Part shown: positions 42,515 through 51,462 of the stretch, in pieces
How the letters are laid out: each line of letters starts with the position of its first letter
How positions within the stretch are numbered: position 1 is the first letter of the stretch
Assembly (NCBI RefSeq): GCF_002006345.1
Contig: NZ_LZZM01000159.1
Span: 1-64,000 of the forward strand
Direction: 5' to 3'
DNA length: 64,000 nucleotides
Origin: Clostridium puniceum
Lineage (GTDB): Bacteria > Bacillota > Clostridia > Clostridiales > Clostridiaceae
Notes under the pieces: generated by a model
Told to the model about the DNA's origin: nothing
Databases searched by the model: none
The model's input: only the letters and a program-made list of their open reading frames with translations
Translations under genes and position numbers: made by a program

Positions 42515-42670
42515 AAAACACAATCAATATCCCGTTGTGGAAATTACTGGGACAATACTCCTCAAGAGTCATTTTATGGACATACGAAAGATGAACTACA
42601 TTTGGAAAGCTGTACGACTTTTGCCCAACTAAAAGAAGAAATCGATCCCTATATGAATTATTATAACAAC
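42515..42670 (+). mobile_element. IS3-family (IS150-like) OrfB remnant
   Basis: The plus strand encodes Q-S-I-S-R-C-G-N-Y-W-D-N-T-P-Q-E-S-F, then G-H-T-K-D-E-L-H-L and Y-M-N-Y-Y-N-N. This is the signature C-terminal part of IS3-group integrase-type transposases, holding the last catalytic glutamate. The reading breaks off after N-N, and everything upstream is missing. Confidence 0.75.
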
Positions 42671-42750
42671 TTATTTTTTGAATCGACTCTCTCTTTTTTG
42701 ACCTTGACAAAAGATACAGTTTCCCATACTTTCTCATGAATAAAATATTT

Positions 42751-43368
42751 TTAGATAGTCCTATCTGATGCTGATGCAAATATTTGTATAGTTCCTACAC
42801 TTTGCATATCATTCTTTCTTCTCCTTATAAGGTAATTGTATATATCTGTCCATCTGGATACATCCTTGACAGTTACACAACCAGCGGAAATCATGCCAGG
42901 ATGAAAATAACGATCTCCACTATGACTTATTCTAAACCAATTGCAAGCATAATTTGATTCAGCTAAATACCTTTCACCTAAAGGATGAACTTCATCTGGT
43001 ATTTCCAAATCATGAATTCCTATTGGAACAGGATTATTTGAATCAGTTATTGCATTTATCGGTCCGACCCAAATGTCATTATCATCGCGATACCAAAGTT
43101 CACTCGTACTTATGATATAATGAATCTGACCACTTGTTAATTTGATTTCACCTTCTTTAAGATAAGAACCACCATTGCCCTTAATTTTAACACTTGCCTC
43201 CTTGCCCACAGGTTTTCCTTCAAGTATTTTAAAGTATTCTCTTTCATTTTCCATTTTAATGAATTCTACATGAAGAAATTGAGGTAAAGGTGGATATGTT
43301 GAACCATCATTATACTTAACTTTTAACCAACCTCTTTCATCAGTAGTTTCAACGTATTTTATAGTCAT
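42751..43368 (-). CDS. YkuD-like (L,D-transpeptidase fold) protein without signal peptide
   Basis: A 205-residue protein. Its C-terminal half has a histidine segment (W-F-R-I-S-H-S-G) and M-I-S-A-G-C-V-T-V near 163, which resemble the H...S-x-G-C catalytic motif of YkuD L,D-transpeptidases. The N-terminal half is beta-rich. No signal peptide or wall-binding repeat is visible, which is odd for a wall enzyme. It could instead be delivered by another route or act on a cytoplasmic substrate. AAGGAAGG precedes the ATG at 43368. It lies downstream of two unusual large genes in the same orientation, but 750 bp of decayed DNA lies between. Confidence 0.6.
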   Translation of the reverse strand: MTIKYVETTDERGWLKVKYNDGSTYPPLPQFLHVEFIKMENEREYFKILEGKPVGKEASVKIKGNGGSYLKEGEIKLTSGQIHYIISTSELWYRDDNDIWVGPINAITDSNNPVPIGIHDLEIPDEVHPLGERYLAESNYACNWFRISHSGDRYFHPGMISAGCVTVKDVSRWTDIYNYLIRRRKNDMQSVGTIQIFASASDRTI

Positions 43369-44121
43369 TTATAATACCTTCCTTTCGTTTAAAATATTCG
43401 TAGAATTAATAATACTTCTTATTAAAATATATAAACATTCTCTACAATTAGTTTCGATTTATGACGAATTAACATTTTCCATTCTTTATTGAACTAAACT
43501 ACTTATAACATGTATAATCTCAACCACATCAATTCTTCTATCACCATATTGATTATCATAAACTGATATTGCTGGTGAATTCTTTTTAGATGTACATATT
43601 ATGCTGTAGTTCATCTATGAAAAACACAATCTTATGATTATGAATACTGCCAACATCAATAATTTTCTCCTATAACTGCTACTATCTCCATACTTGTGCA
43701 AGATAAAACTTTAATTTCATAACTTTTAATTGAATAATCTCTAAATTAACCAGATACACTAATCTCTTGTTTATGACGACCATTTCGCAATCTGCAGAAA
43801 AAATTCTGATATCGAAAACTCAATTTATATAACACTATAAGAGCCTACCACAATACTTTTTTGACCACGTAATAACAATTTAGATTGTCTCTTAGGTTCA
43901 AATAGATTATTATTGGTTCATCCAATCCATATGTAAAAAGCGCCATTAAAAACTTTCATTCCAGGTATATGAATAGTCCATATACCTGTTAAATTATCAC
44001 GGAACTATGTACATTTTCCGGCAACAGACAGTCAATGCTATCACTATTTGTAAGTTACTTTTGTAAATGAGTATCTCTAATATTAGGCTGATTTTTGTTT
44101 TTATTATTATCTCTCCTACAA
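43369..44121 (-). pseudogene. Decayed region, possible remnant of a clostridial S8 (subtilase-like) peptidase
   Basis: No intact gene. On the minus strand around 43850-43996, short frames read T-G-I-W-T-I-H-I-P-G, then V-F-N-G-A-F-Y-I-W-I, a stop, N-L-F-E-P, and Q-K-S-I-V-V-G-S-Y-S. The order recalls the G-x-W-T-I ... G-x-x-x-x-W ... V-I-T-V-G-A-Y core of CspB/Bsp-type S8 peptidases. No catalytic serine segment was found, and the rest of the interval is unreadable, so the assignment is tentative. Confidence 0.3.
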
Positions 44122-45546
44122 TTAATTTTCCTTTTTAGCTCTAGCATCTTCCAATTTTTTATTTTCTTCATCGATTCTTATTTTCGCTTCTACTTTAGCG
44201 TTTTCAATATTTTTATCATTCTCTGTTTTAGCTTCATTGATGGCTTTTTGACTATCCCCTTTAGCTTTTGCAATTTGATCATCTGATTGATTTTTGCTAA
44301 TTACATATTGGTTTTTAGCTGATGTTATAATATTTGCTGCCTCTGCTTGAGCAGGTGCAAGATCCTGATCGAATTTTGCCTTTGCAGCAATATAAGCCTC
44401 TTGGATAGGTGCTAATTTAATATCTACATTTTTATTAGCTTGATTAATAGCATATCTGGTGCTTTCTATTGCTTTTTGGCGCTCCATTTGCGCTAAATGC
44501 AATTTTCCTGCGGCTTCATCCGATTTGGTTCGGATATATAAATTTCTAACAGTATACTCATTATTCTGTAATGAAAGAGACTTTTCTGTTATTTTACCAT
44601 CCAGAGTTGAACGGATAAGCACATGATTTTGTTCAAGCCAATACAGACGGTTTATAAAAAGATCTATTTCAAGCCCTGTTATGATAGATGCAGATGGATA
44701 TATTATCATATGCTCTGTTCCTTCCAGTGTAATGGATTCAATTTGCTCTAAGCTATTCCAATAGATTCTTTTATTACTTTCATCTATCTGTATTCTTGGA
44801 AAAAATTCGGAAGTCTTACTACTTGGAAGAGAATAGAAATATAATAGCTTAATCAAATTACTATCCTTATCCATACTCCAGATTCCATATATACTTTCTT
44901 GAGATGTTTCCCGTTCCATTGCTGTCCAGTATAAAGTTCCTGAAGCAGATAGAGTAGCTGAGACTGATGTCGTATTAGATGAAAACTCAGTTTTTCCAAG
45001 TTCTCTATAATGACCACCTTTTGTATCCATTTCATAAATAATCCCTACAGGAGATATCCAAACAATTCGTCCTTCTACAGGCTGAATATCTAATGATCCT
45101 GTAATCTTGGCCTCAACCGGGACACTGTATTGTATTTCTTTTATAGTTGTAACATCAGCTCCTGTTATTGATGTTGAGAATAGAGATACTTCAACTAATT
45201 TCTTTTTTTCATTAATTGGTTGAGACGCTGTTTCAATGATAAAATAAAGCTTTTCGTTTAACGGATCCATTGTCATACAATAAGCACGCGATGGTGTTCT
45301 AAAAAAATCCTGTTCATTTCCAGATTGATCGCAAATACGCACCCCCCGTTCATCCGCAAGAAAAATACTATCTATGCTTTTATTATATAACTTTGCTGCG
45401 TTTTCTCTTGCCTTTATTTTTAGTATAGCGGCTTCCTTCTCAGCTTCTTCAAGAAGAATCTTTGCTTTTGTTATTCCATCTTGCACTTTTGTAGCACTTT
45501 CTTGGCTAGCCTTTTGTAAAATAGTGGCAGTAGATAATTTCTCCAT
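44122..45546 (-). CDS. Coiled-coil protein with a central YWTD-type beta-propeller
   Basis: A 474-residue protein of unknown function. Residues 1-60 and about 350-474 are alanine/lysine/glutamate-rich coiled coils. The middle contains repeats with W/Y-rich strands (G-T-L-Y-W-T, K-R-I-Y-W-N, N-R-L-Y-W-L, D-P-L-N-E-K-L-Y-F) spaced about 40-50 residues apart, as in YWTD/LDL-receptor-class propellers. No signal peptide or membrane helix is present. The start follows AAGGAG. It begins 11 bp after the next gene upstream ends, so the two are almost certainly co-transcribed. Both have the same kind of C-terminal coiled coil, suggesting they assemble together. Confidence 0.6.
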   Translation of the reverse strand: MEKLSTATILQKASQESATKVQDGITKAKILLEEAEKEAAILKIKARENAAKLYNKSIDSIFLADERGVRICDQSGNEQDFFRTPSRAYCMTMDPLNEKLYFIIETASQPINEKKKLVEVSLFSTSITGADVTTIKEIQYSVPVEAKITGSLDIQPVEGRIVWISPVGIIYEMDTKGGHYRELGKTEFSSNTTSVSATLSASGTLYWTAMERETSQESIYGIWSMDKDSNLIKLLYFYSLPSSKTSEFFPRIQIDESNKRIYWNSLEQIESITLEGTEHMIIYPSASIITGLEIDLFINRLYWLEQNHVLIRSTLDGKITEKSLSLQNNEYTVRNLYIRTKSDEAAGKLHLAQMERQKAIESTRYAINQANKNVDIKLAPIQEAYIAAKAKFDQDLAPAQAEAANIITSAKNQYVISKNQSDDQIAKAKGDSQKAINEAKTENDKNIENAKVEAKIRIDEENKKLEDARAKKEN

Positions 45547-45557
45547 AGTAATCTCCT

Positions 45558-48524
45558 TTATATTCGAATTTTTTTCTTAAAAATTTTACTAATGGGTTCT
45601 CCAGGATCCTTCCCTAACTTTTTAAGTTCTTCGGCTTTTTTTTCTGCCCAGATTTTAATATCGTTCAAAGTTTTTTCCGTTTCATTCCTTATTAGATTTA
45701 TAGTATTATCAGCTTCCGCTGTAATGTCCAATAAAATTTTACTAGCTGTCTCCCCAAGTTGCTTTACCTCAGCATTTGTATTATTTAAGATTTCTGTAGC
45801 CTGCTCCTCGGCATTTTTGAGTACTTTAGCCCCCTCTTCACTCAGTCTTTTTGCTTCATCATTCGCATTATTAAGAATATTTTCAATTTCACCAGCAACC
45901 TTGCTTGGGAAATCTCTCATCTGATTCTCAAGGTCATCTACCGTTTGTTGTGTTTTTTCATTAATAGCATTAACAGATTCCACCCCCTTAGCCAAAATAT
46001 CTTTTGCTTCCTTAAGAAGTTCATCAGCTTTTGATGATGTATCATCCAATCTTGCACCAATGCTATTCGCGAAGTCTTCGGCATCGTTTATAATTTTGTC
46101 AGTCTCTGCAATGGTTTCTGCGATAAGAGCTCTAGCAGACTCTTCTGCTTTATTTACGGCTTCTTTTACGGCTTCTTCCGCTTTTCGAAGTAACTTATCG
46201 GCATCTTGGAATTTTAGATTATTAATAGCATACGTAGATATTTGCTCAATTAAATATTGGGGTAGTTTTTTGAGCATATTAATATCAGCAGATAACTGGA
46301 ATGCTGGTAATTCCTCTTTAGTACCTTCGAACATAAAACTTCCACTGATTTCAAGTTCCCACTTATCAAGACTTCCTCTCACAGTAGCTTGGACTTTGAA
46401 TTCAATATCCAGGTTAAACTTGCCTAAATCAGTTCCAAGAATTTTAAAAGGACCTACTTCAATATCTAAATCAAGTGTGAATTCCGCACTAGCTATAAAA
46501 GTATTCTGATTTAAGAGGCAGTTCCATTTAGTACTTGTAATTCCTCCAATATCACAATCCAGTTCAAAACGAAATCCTTGATCATTTATTTCAATTTCTA
46601 TTTGTTGATCCACTAAATCGAAAAAGCCAACACTAGCACTGGCATATAGATACGGAGAAGCATTGGTGTTAAATTGCAGTAATGCACCACCAGGTTTAAT
46701 ATATGTAACCATTCGTGACTGATAATTCTGTTGTGGTTCTTTTTTCAGAATAATCCATTCATCATCTACCAGATATTCTTTCATACTAATGCCTTCGCCA
46801 CTTCCTCCAATTTTAAGTAAATCTCCCAGATTATAAGGAGCAGCTTGTGCACTTCCCTTAATGCCTGCTTCAGATACAATCAAATATACGTAGCTTTTAA
46901 AACCAAACAAATCAATATAACCATTAAATCCTGCACCTGGTGCTATCAGTGTTCCATTAGCTAATTGTCTATCCAACTTCGACCAATATAAAAAAACCTG
47001 CTTAGCAGTCAATTTATTTAAAAAAGCTGGTAACCCGGATAAATTTTTTCCAGTTATAGCTCCATAGATTGTTTCCAAATCAATCTGTTCTAAGTATCCA
47101 TAGAAAAATATAGGGTCTAAAAATGAACCTACAAATGAGAAAGATGTACCAAATTCATTCACACCGACAGGTTGATCCATAATATGAAAAGTTCCATCTA
47201 ATCCAAAATTCATTGCTGGTGTTGTATAAATCCATCCGAAACTCACAATTATTGTATCAATATTAATACCCTTTAGACCAAGAGGTGCAGATATAAATTT
47301 GGGTTTCCCATTCTCATCCTGATTGTCAACAGTGAGTGAACACTGAGCATAGGTATCACTAAACTCAATTATTACCCTGCATACCAGCAATGATGCTCCA
47401 AACGGAATGTCCAATGAACCTTCCAGCTGAATTTTTAAAGGGTCGATAATAAAATTTAACTGTGGGTTCTTCAATGTTAAGGTATTATCTGAAACCTTAA
47501 TATTAATAGATTTCTTAAAAAAAGCAGTAAATCTTTGCCCAGTCAAGGGAGGACTTAAAGGTGCCTGAAATACAATAGAGTCTTCATCTATCGTTGACTG
47601 AATAAGATTTAAGATTGGGTTATCCGACTCTGACAATAAAATTTCTGCACAAAAAAGAATCCCTCGTTCAATTTTAATATTCCAATTCTCCATAAATTTC
47701 ATAACTGGCTGAGTAGAATCTGGTAGAGGAGGAAGTTGTGGAAGCTGAAAAAGCTCATCTTCTATAGTTGAAAAAATGCAGCAAGACTGATGTATATTTA
47801 CTTCGTTAAGAAGTCCGCCAATAAAATTGTGTAAGGGGCCTGTTATTTGCTCCTTTGAAATAGCTATTCCAAACACAAAATTCCAATCATTATTAGCATT
47901 CGTTGCTATAAAAAATACCTCTCCAAATGATGCTGACTGAGCAGACAAAAGAAAGTACCCGTTCTCTAGTTGTAGTTCAAACGCAATAGCCGTCAAACGT
48001 AAATCTAAATCAAGGGCATTTATAGAAATGTTATGCGATATCCCTAGTGCCTTAGTAATATCCTGAAAAGTCATAGATTCACCTGTTTTTTCTTTCCATT
48101 TTCCATGCAATCGATCTGGGTTAGCCAAATTATATTCGATTTGAAGTTGAGCTGAACCAAAATGGATGGTACCTTGAAGTAAGGCGTCCCATGTTTGTTT
48201 TAATGGACTAGGTGATTCTAAGGTAATTTCGAGTTTTATATCATGCTCCTTCTGTCCTAAAGTTAGAGTAGCCATAGATTCTGCCTTGACAATATTACTA
48301 ACAGATGACTCTTCCCCCCGAAAATGATTTGCAAATACGCTTACATTTTGTACATCTATTTGAGGGATTATTTCAGGATTTTGAAGTGTGATATCATTGT
48401 TGCTTAAAAATTTATCTACTAGCACTGGAAGTTCAGTAATAGATGCATATGTATTATCATCTTCTGCTGACGATAATAGAGGTTCTCCAGTAATGGCATC
48501 TTCATTATGAATCGTAGTCGGCAT
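45558..48524 (-). CDS. Large beta-rich protein with apolipoprotein-like C-terminal coiled coil, unknown function
   Basis: About 988 residues. Roughly the first 750 are predicted beta-strands with repeated amphipathic motifs (for example L-D-L-D-I-E-V-G-P-F, F-N-L-D-I-E-F-K-V). The last 230 are an uninterrupted A/E/K/N-rich helical array with 11-residue-like periodicity, ending basic (K-K-K-I-R-I). No signal peptide, catalytic motif or recognised family is seen. The start is set at the ATG at 48524, 9 bases after AAGGAG; an in-frame ATG at 48533 abuts that site. This stretch looks richer in G and C than the NRPS genes, hinting at separate acquisition. A structural, lipid-binding or particle-forming role is possible but unproven. 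Confidence 0.6.
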   Translation of the reverse strand: MPTTIHNEDAITGEPLLSSAEDDNTYASITELPVLVDKFLSNNDITLQNPEIIPQIDVQNVSVFANHFRGEESSVSNIVKAESMATLTLGQKEHDIKLEITLESPSPLKQTWDALLQGTIHFGSAQLQIEYNLANPDRLHGKWKEKTGESMTFQDITKALGISHNISINALDLDLRLTAIAFELQLENGYFLLSAQSASFGEVFFIATNANNDWNFVFGIAISKEQITGPLHNFIGGLLNEVNIHQSCCIFSTIEDELFQLPQLPPLPDSTQPVMKFMENWNIKIERGILFCAEILLSESDNPILNLIQSTIDEDSIVFQAPLSPPLTGQRFTAFFKKSINIKVSDNTLTLKNPQLNFIIDPLKIQLEGSLDIPFGASLLVCRVIIEFSDTYAQCSLTVDNQDENGKPKFISAPLGLKGINIDTIIVSFGWIYTTPAMNFGLDGTFHIMDQPVGVNEFGTSFSFVGSFLDPIFFYGYLEQIDLETIYGAITGKNLSGLPAFLNKLTAKQVFLYWSKLDRQLANGTLIAPGAGFNGYIDLFGFKSYVYLIVSEAGIKGSAQAAPYNLGDLLKIGGSGEGISMKEYLVDDEWIILKKEPQQNYQSRMVTYIKPGGALLQFNTNASPYLYASASVGFFDLVDQQIEIEINDQGFRFELDCDIGGITSTKWNCLLNQNTFIASAEFTLDLDIEVGPFKILGTDLGKFNLDIEFKVQATVRGSLDKWELEISGSFMFEGTKEELPAFQLSADINMLKKLPQYLIEQISTYAINNLKFQDADKLLRKAEEAVKEAVNKAEESARALIAETIAETDKIINDAEDFANSIGARLDDTSSKADELLKEAKDILAKGVESVNAINEKTQQTVDDLENQMRDFPSKVAGEIENILNNANDEAKRLSEEGAKVLKNAEEQATEILNNTNAEVKQLGETASKILLDITAEADNTINLIRNETEKTLNDIKIWAEKKAEELKKLGKDPGEPISKIFKKKIRI

Positions 48525-48840
48525 GTTTATCATCTCCTTTTATTTCATTCAATTAGTCTGCACATCTTTTTAATAAACTATTCTGTATTATTTTTAAAAT
48601 GCATAGAGATTACATAAAAGAATTAGTAGAAAGGTTTATTTATATAATTATTTACTTACTATTACAGTAACTTTAAATGTTTAGATTCTTGAAGTACAAA
48701 ATCACAAACAACTAATGGAGATAGATTTCATAAACAAACTTGAAGAAATCAGAAGAAAGCGATTCTATGCCAATAAGATATGAAATTACTTGTCATATCA
48801 GCGTTAAAATCCTTATAAACCTCTATTGAGCCACCGCCGC
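48525..48840. other. Non-coding stretch with a faint minus-strand protein scrap
   Basis: No intact gene. At about 48750-48862 the minus strand reads Y-I-Y-V-L-G-G-G-G-S-I-E-V-Y-K, a glycine-rich phosphate-loop-like sequence as in actin/ParM-type ATPases, in a different frame from the small gene ending at 48841. It may be its frameshifted continuation. Confidence 0.25.
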
Positions 48841-49077
48841 CTAATACATAAATGTATCTTGCGAAATTCTTTGATACATTAACTCTCGCAAAGCCTTTTT
48901 TCCGCCTACACAACTGATGATGCTATTCATAACATCACGTGCCCTGCTCTTACTTCGGCGCTTGATTTTCTCAACTTCAGTTTTCATGCAAGAGTCATCT
49001 GACTCAAACATGTAAATCCAAAAATTAGTAGAATCTTTAGGCTGGAGCACAATATATTTTATTGACGGATTAGTCAT
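48841..49077 (-). CDS. Small protein or N-terminal remnant, unknown
   Basis: A 78-residue product rich in lysine and arginine in its middle (K-I-K-R-R-S-K-S-R-A-R) that is not recognised. A good ribosome site (AGAAGGTG) precedes the ATG at 49077, so the start looks genuine. The frame stops where a glycine-rich segment continues in another frame, which suggests a broken gene next to the decayed IS66 element. Bases 49078-49466 hold nothing readable. Confidence 0.35.
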   Translation of the reverse strand: MTNPSIKYIVLQPKDSTNFWIYMFESDDSCMKTEVEKIKRRSKSRARDVMNSIISCVGGKKALRELMYQRISQDTFMY

Positions 49078-49466
49078 TCCCGCACCTTCTAGTTCTTTTA
49101 TTTTGTTATGTGTTATAGAGTCTATTGATGTTAGTATAAAGTGATGGATACGTTAATTCAGACTAAGTTTAATAAATTTTATGTAAACTAAATATTCTAA
49201 TGCATATGCATCCTCATGAATTTATTTCAAAATAAACCCCTGAGGATATTTGGGGGCAAGATAACTGAAACTTTACTAGAATGATATGCTAATAATATAC
49301 AGAAAATGCACAAAGATCTATATAGTATACCATTCAGGTATGCCAGAAGTGTAAATGAATCAAAATATATGCCGTTCCTTATAATTAATGCATTTGTAAT
49401 CGATGGAACAAATACCGTCATGTAAATAGGCCTTCAATTTGATATTCTTTAATAAAGTGATCAGAT

Positions 49467-50440
49467 TGGAGGTTTTATCATGAAATCTACAAATGAAAAT
49501 CTGTTCCTTTGAGAGCAATGGATCAATGAAAGAAATAAAAGCGACATGACAGTCAAAGAATGGTGTGAAAAGAAAGGATTCAGGAATCATAAAATAAATA
49601 TTAAAAAAGAAGAGCCTGTTGAATAAGTGGCACTTACTGAAGTTACACCAATCCTTTCAGAGTGTGATAATCTACTATCAAACTTAAATGAATCTGATGA
49701 TTTTCAGATACTTTATAAAAATATACAAGTTACAGCTCCAAACAATTTTAATCAAAATTCTTTTGCAGCACTAATGAAGGTTCTGCAAGAATTATAATGC
49801 ATCATATAGCCGATTGGGCGGAGCACATCTATCTTGCACTCGGTGCCACCGATGCAAAACGGACTTGCCGCATTGTTTTCATTGAAATTTAAACTTAATC
49901 CATACTCTGGTACAAGTGCTTTCTTATTCTGCAATAAAAGGCATACCTCTCTTAGAGCACTTAGATGGAACAAAAATGCCTTTATATTAGTTACAAAGGT
50001 TCTTTCTGATGACATAAAATTTCAGTGGCCAAAAAAATGAAGGAGAGATGCGTGATATAACAAAACATCAAACGGAATGGCTTCTGGATGGTGTGCAGAT
50101 TGATCAAAAAAAGCACATCGAGAGAGCATTGATACAGCAGGAATGTTTTTTTAAAATCGCCTAAAAACTAGAAAAATATTCATTTTTATGGTATAATATA
50201 AGTAGAGAATCAACCAGAAAGGAGCCTTAATCCATGCAGTTTTTAGATAAAAAAGATTTACGAATTGAAGAACTAGAAAATGAAAACAGAAAGCTGTAGG
50301 AAAAGGTTAATCTGTTAGAGCATAATGTTGAACTTCTTACTCAAGCAGTTTTGGGACGTCAAGTGAAAAGGCACCTAAAATAGATGGACAATGCTCTCTT
50401 TTGGGTGAAATAATTAATGAAAAGATATCCAGTTAGAAAA
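49467..50440 (+). mobile_element. Decayed IS66-family element (tnpA, tnpB, start of tnpC)
   Basis: Three IS66 genes are recognisable in the usual order. tnpA (49480-49797, GGAGG upstream) starts M-K-S-T-N-E-N, has an internal TGA and a frame change, and ends M-K-V-L-Q-E-L. tnpB (49797-50163) starts within the TAATG overlap, has I-Y-L-A-L-G-A-T-D, shifts frame to N-G-L-A-A-L, then F-L-F-C-N-K-R and K-F-Q-W-P-K, and shifts again to E-W-L-L-D-G-V. tnpC (from 50234) has K-K-D-L-R-I-E-E-L, a TAG and a frameshift before S-S-E-K-A-P-K. The catalytic body of tnpC is absent, so the element is dead and truncated. Terminal repeats were not identified. Confidence 0.85.
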
Positions 50441-50483
50441 GTACGGTATATTATTTCTTAATCCGCATTATTGCAAACATATC

Positions 50484-50517
50484 TTAATTCTGTACCTTTT
50501 AAAAAGTACAGAATTAA
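50484..50517 (+). terminator. Rho-independent terminator-like hairpin
   Basis: A perfect 12-bp stem (50484-50495 with 50506-50517) is followed by TTTTATA on the plus strand, just beyond the IS66 remnant. A further AT-only inverted repeat occurs at 50595-50623. Confidence 0.5.
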
Positions 50518-50623
50518 TTTTATACAATAAAAATTAATATTGTATTTACTACATTCTTAATTTATGTGATCTTGTCACTTTGATAATTAAATTATTTATA
50601 GTATAGATTTTATATACTATAAA

Positions 50624-50655
50624 TACAAATAAAGCACCTATATTTCTATAGATGC
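50624..50655 (-). terminator. Terminator of the restriction-modification operon
   Basis: On the minus strand a 9-bp stem (50647-50655 with 50634-50642, one G-U pair) closed by a GAAA tetraloop is followed by TTTATTTGT. It lies 33 bp after the ImmA/IrrE gene stop. Confidence 0.65.
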
Positions 50656-50687
50656 ACTTAGTAAAATTTTATATTTAATTTTAAATT

Positions 50688-51440
50688 TTATATATGGTAT
50701 TTAATATTCTCATGTTCTTTTAATAAATTTAATTGAAGTAATCTTATCCGTGCTGCCTCTTTAGATACATTAAAAACACTTGTAATTCTATTAATGATGC
50801 ATCTATAATTATTAATATTGCACAACTGTGAATCTCTATATAAATATGTTTTATTAGTAATGCCAAGTAATACTAGCATATTTAAGAATTCTTTTAAAAA
50901 AGTCTTCTTAGGCATTAATAATGCACCACCTAAATAATTTGCTTGCCATTCCATTCTTTTATCATTAGCAATATTATCTTTGTAGCCTTCATTATACTTA
51001 TCAGTAAGTATATCTTCTGCATCTGATATTACTGGATTAGATAAGTCTTGTAAAAAAACATCTCTATGCAGAATCCAGTGAGCAGCTTCATGAGCACAAG
51101 TGAATCGAAACCTACCTATTTCTTTTTTATTATCGCTTAATTCGCTATCAACTATTACAGAGGCTTCTGAAATATTAAAGTACTGTTTTTCTTTACCATT
51201 ATACATATTATAAATTATAATCTTAGCTGGTTTAAAAACCATATATCCCAAAATCTCTCCATCTTGAGAAATTGGCAAGAACTTCAGCTCAAGTTTGAGA
51301 TGTCTTTCTATAAAATCAGTAATCGTTATTTCACTTGGCTTTGTAAGTAACCTTGAATTATATACTTCCAAATGATTTTCTGCTATTTTTTCAAGCTCAT
51401 CCTTACTGCGATATGGGAATATACTCTCTTTATATTTCAT
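50688..51440 (-). CDS. ImmA/IrrE-family zinc metallopeptidase
   Basis: A 250-residue peptidase with the zinc motif H-E-A-A-H (in T-C-A-H-E-A-A-H-W) and a downstream acidic/aromatic segment (M-E-W-Q-A-N-Y-L-G-G-A-L-L-M-P), both standard for the ImmA/IrrE family. Members usually cleave or inactivate an XRE-type repressor encoded next door, releasing a mobile element or stress response. Here the neighbour 22 bp upstream is an HsdS subunit that itself carries an XRE-like helix-turn-helix at its C-terminus, so that fusion is the natural candidate substrate (inference). The start at 51440 has AGAGGT upstream. Confidence 0.88.
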   Translation of the reverse strand: MKYKESIFPYRSKDELEKIAENHLEVYNSRLLTKPSEITITDFIERHLKLELKFLPISQDGEILGYMVFKPAKIIIYNMYNGKEKQYFNISEASVIVDSELSDNKKEIGRFRFTCAHEAAHWILHRDVFLQDLSNPVISDAEDILTDKYNEGYKDNIANDKRMEWQANYLGGALLMPKKTFLKEFLNMLVLLGITNKTYLYRDSQLCNINNYRCIINRITSVFNVSKEAARIRLLQLNLLKEHENIKYHI

Positions 51441-51462
51441 CTTTCATACCTCTACATAATAT

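Noticed and set aside
42444-42779. Minus-strand open frame of 111 codons
   Set aside because: It runs antisense to the clear IS3 OrfB scrap and overlaps the end of the YkuD-like gene; no motif, no ribosome site.
45600-46200. Repetitive A/E/K/N codons suggesting tandem DNA repeats
   Set aside because: The periodicity is at protein level (helical heptad/undecad pattern); the DNA copies are not identical, so it is not a tandem repeat array.
49227-50040. Minus-strand open frames in the 49-50 kb region
   Set aside because: They are antisense to the recognisable IS66 tnpA and tnpB coding remnants.
50595-50623. Perfect AT-only inverted repeat before the immA terminator
   Set aside because: Composed only of A and T apart from one G/C pair; expected by chance in this DNA and not clearly functional.
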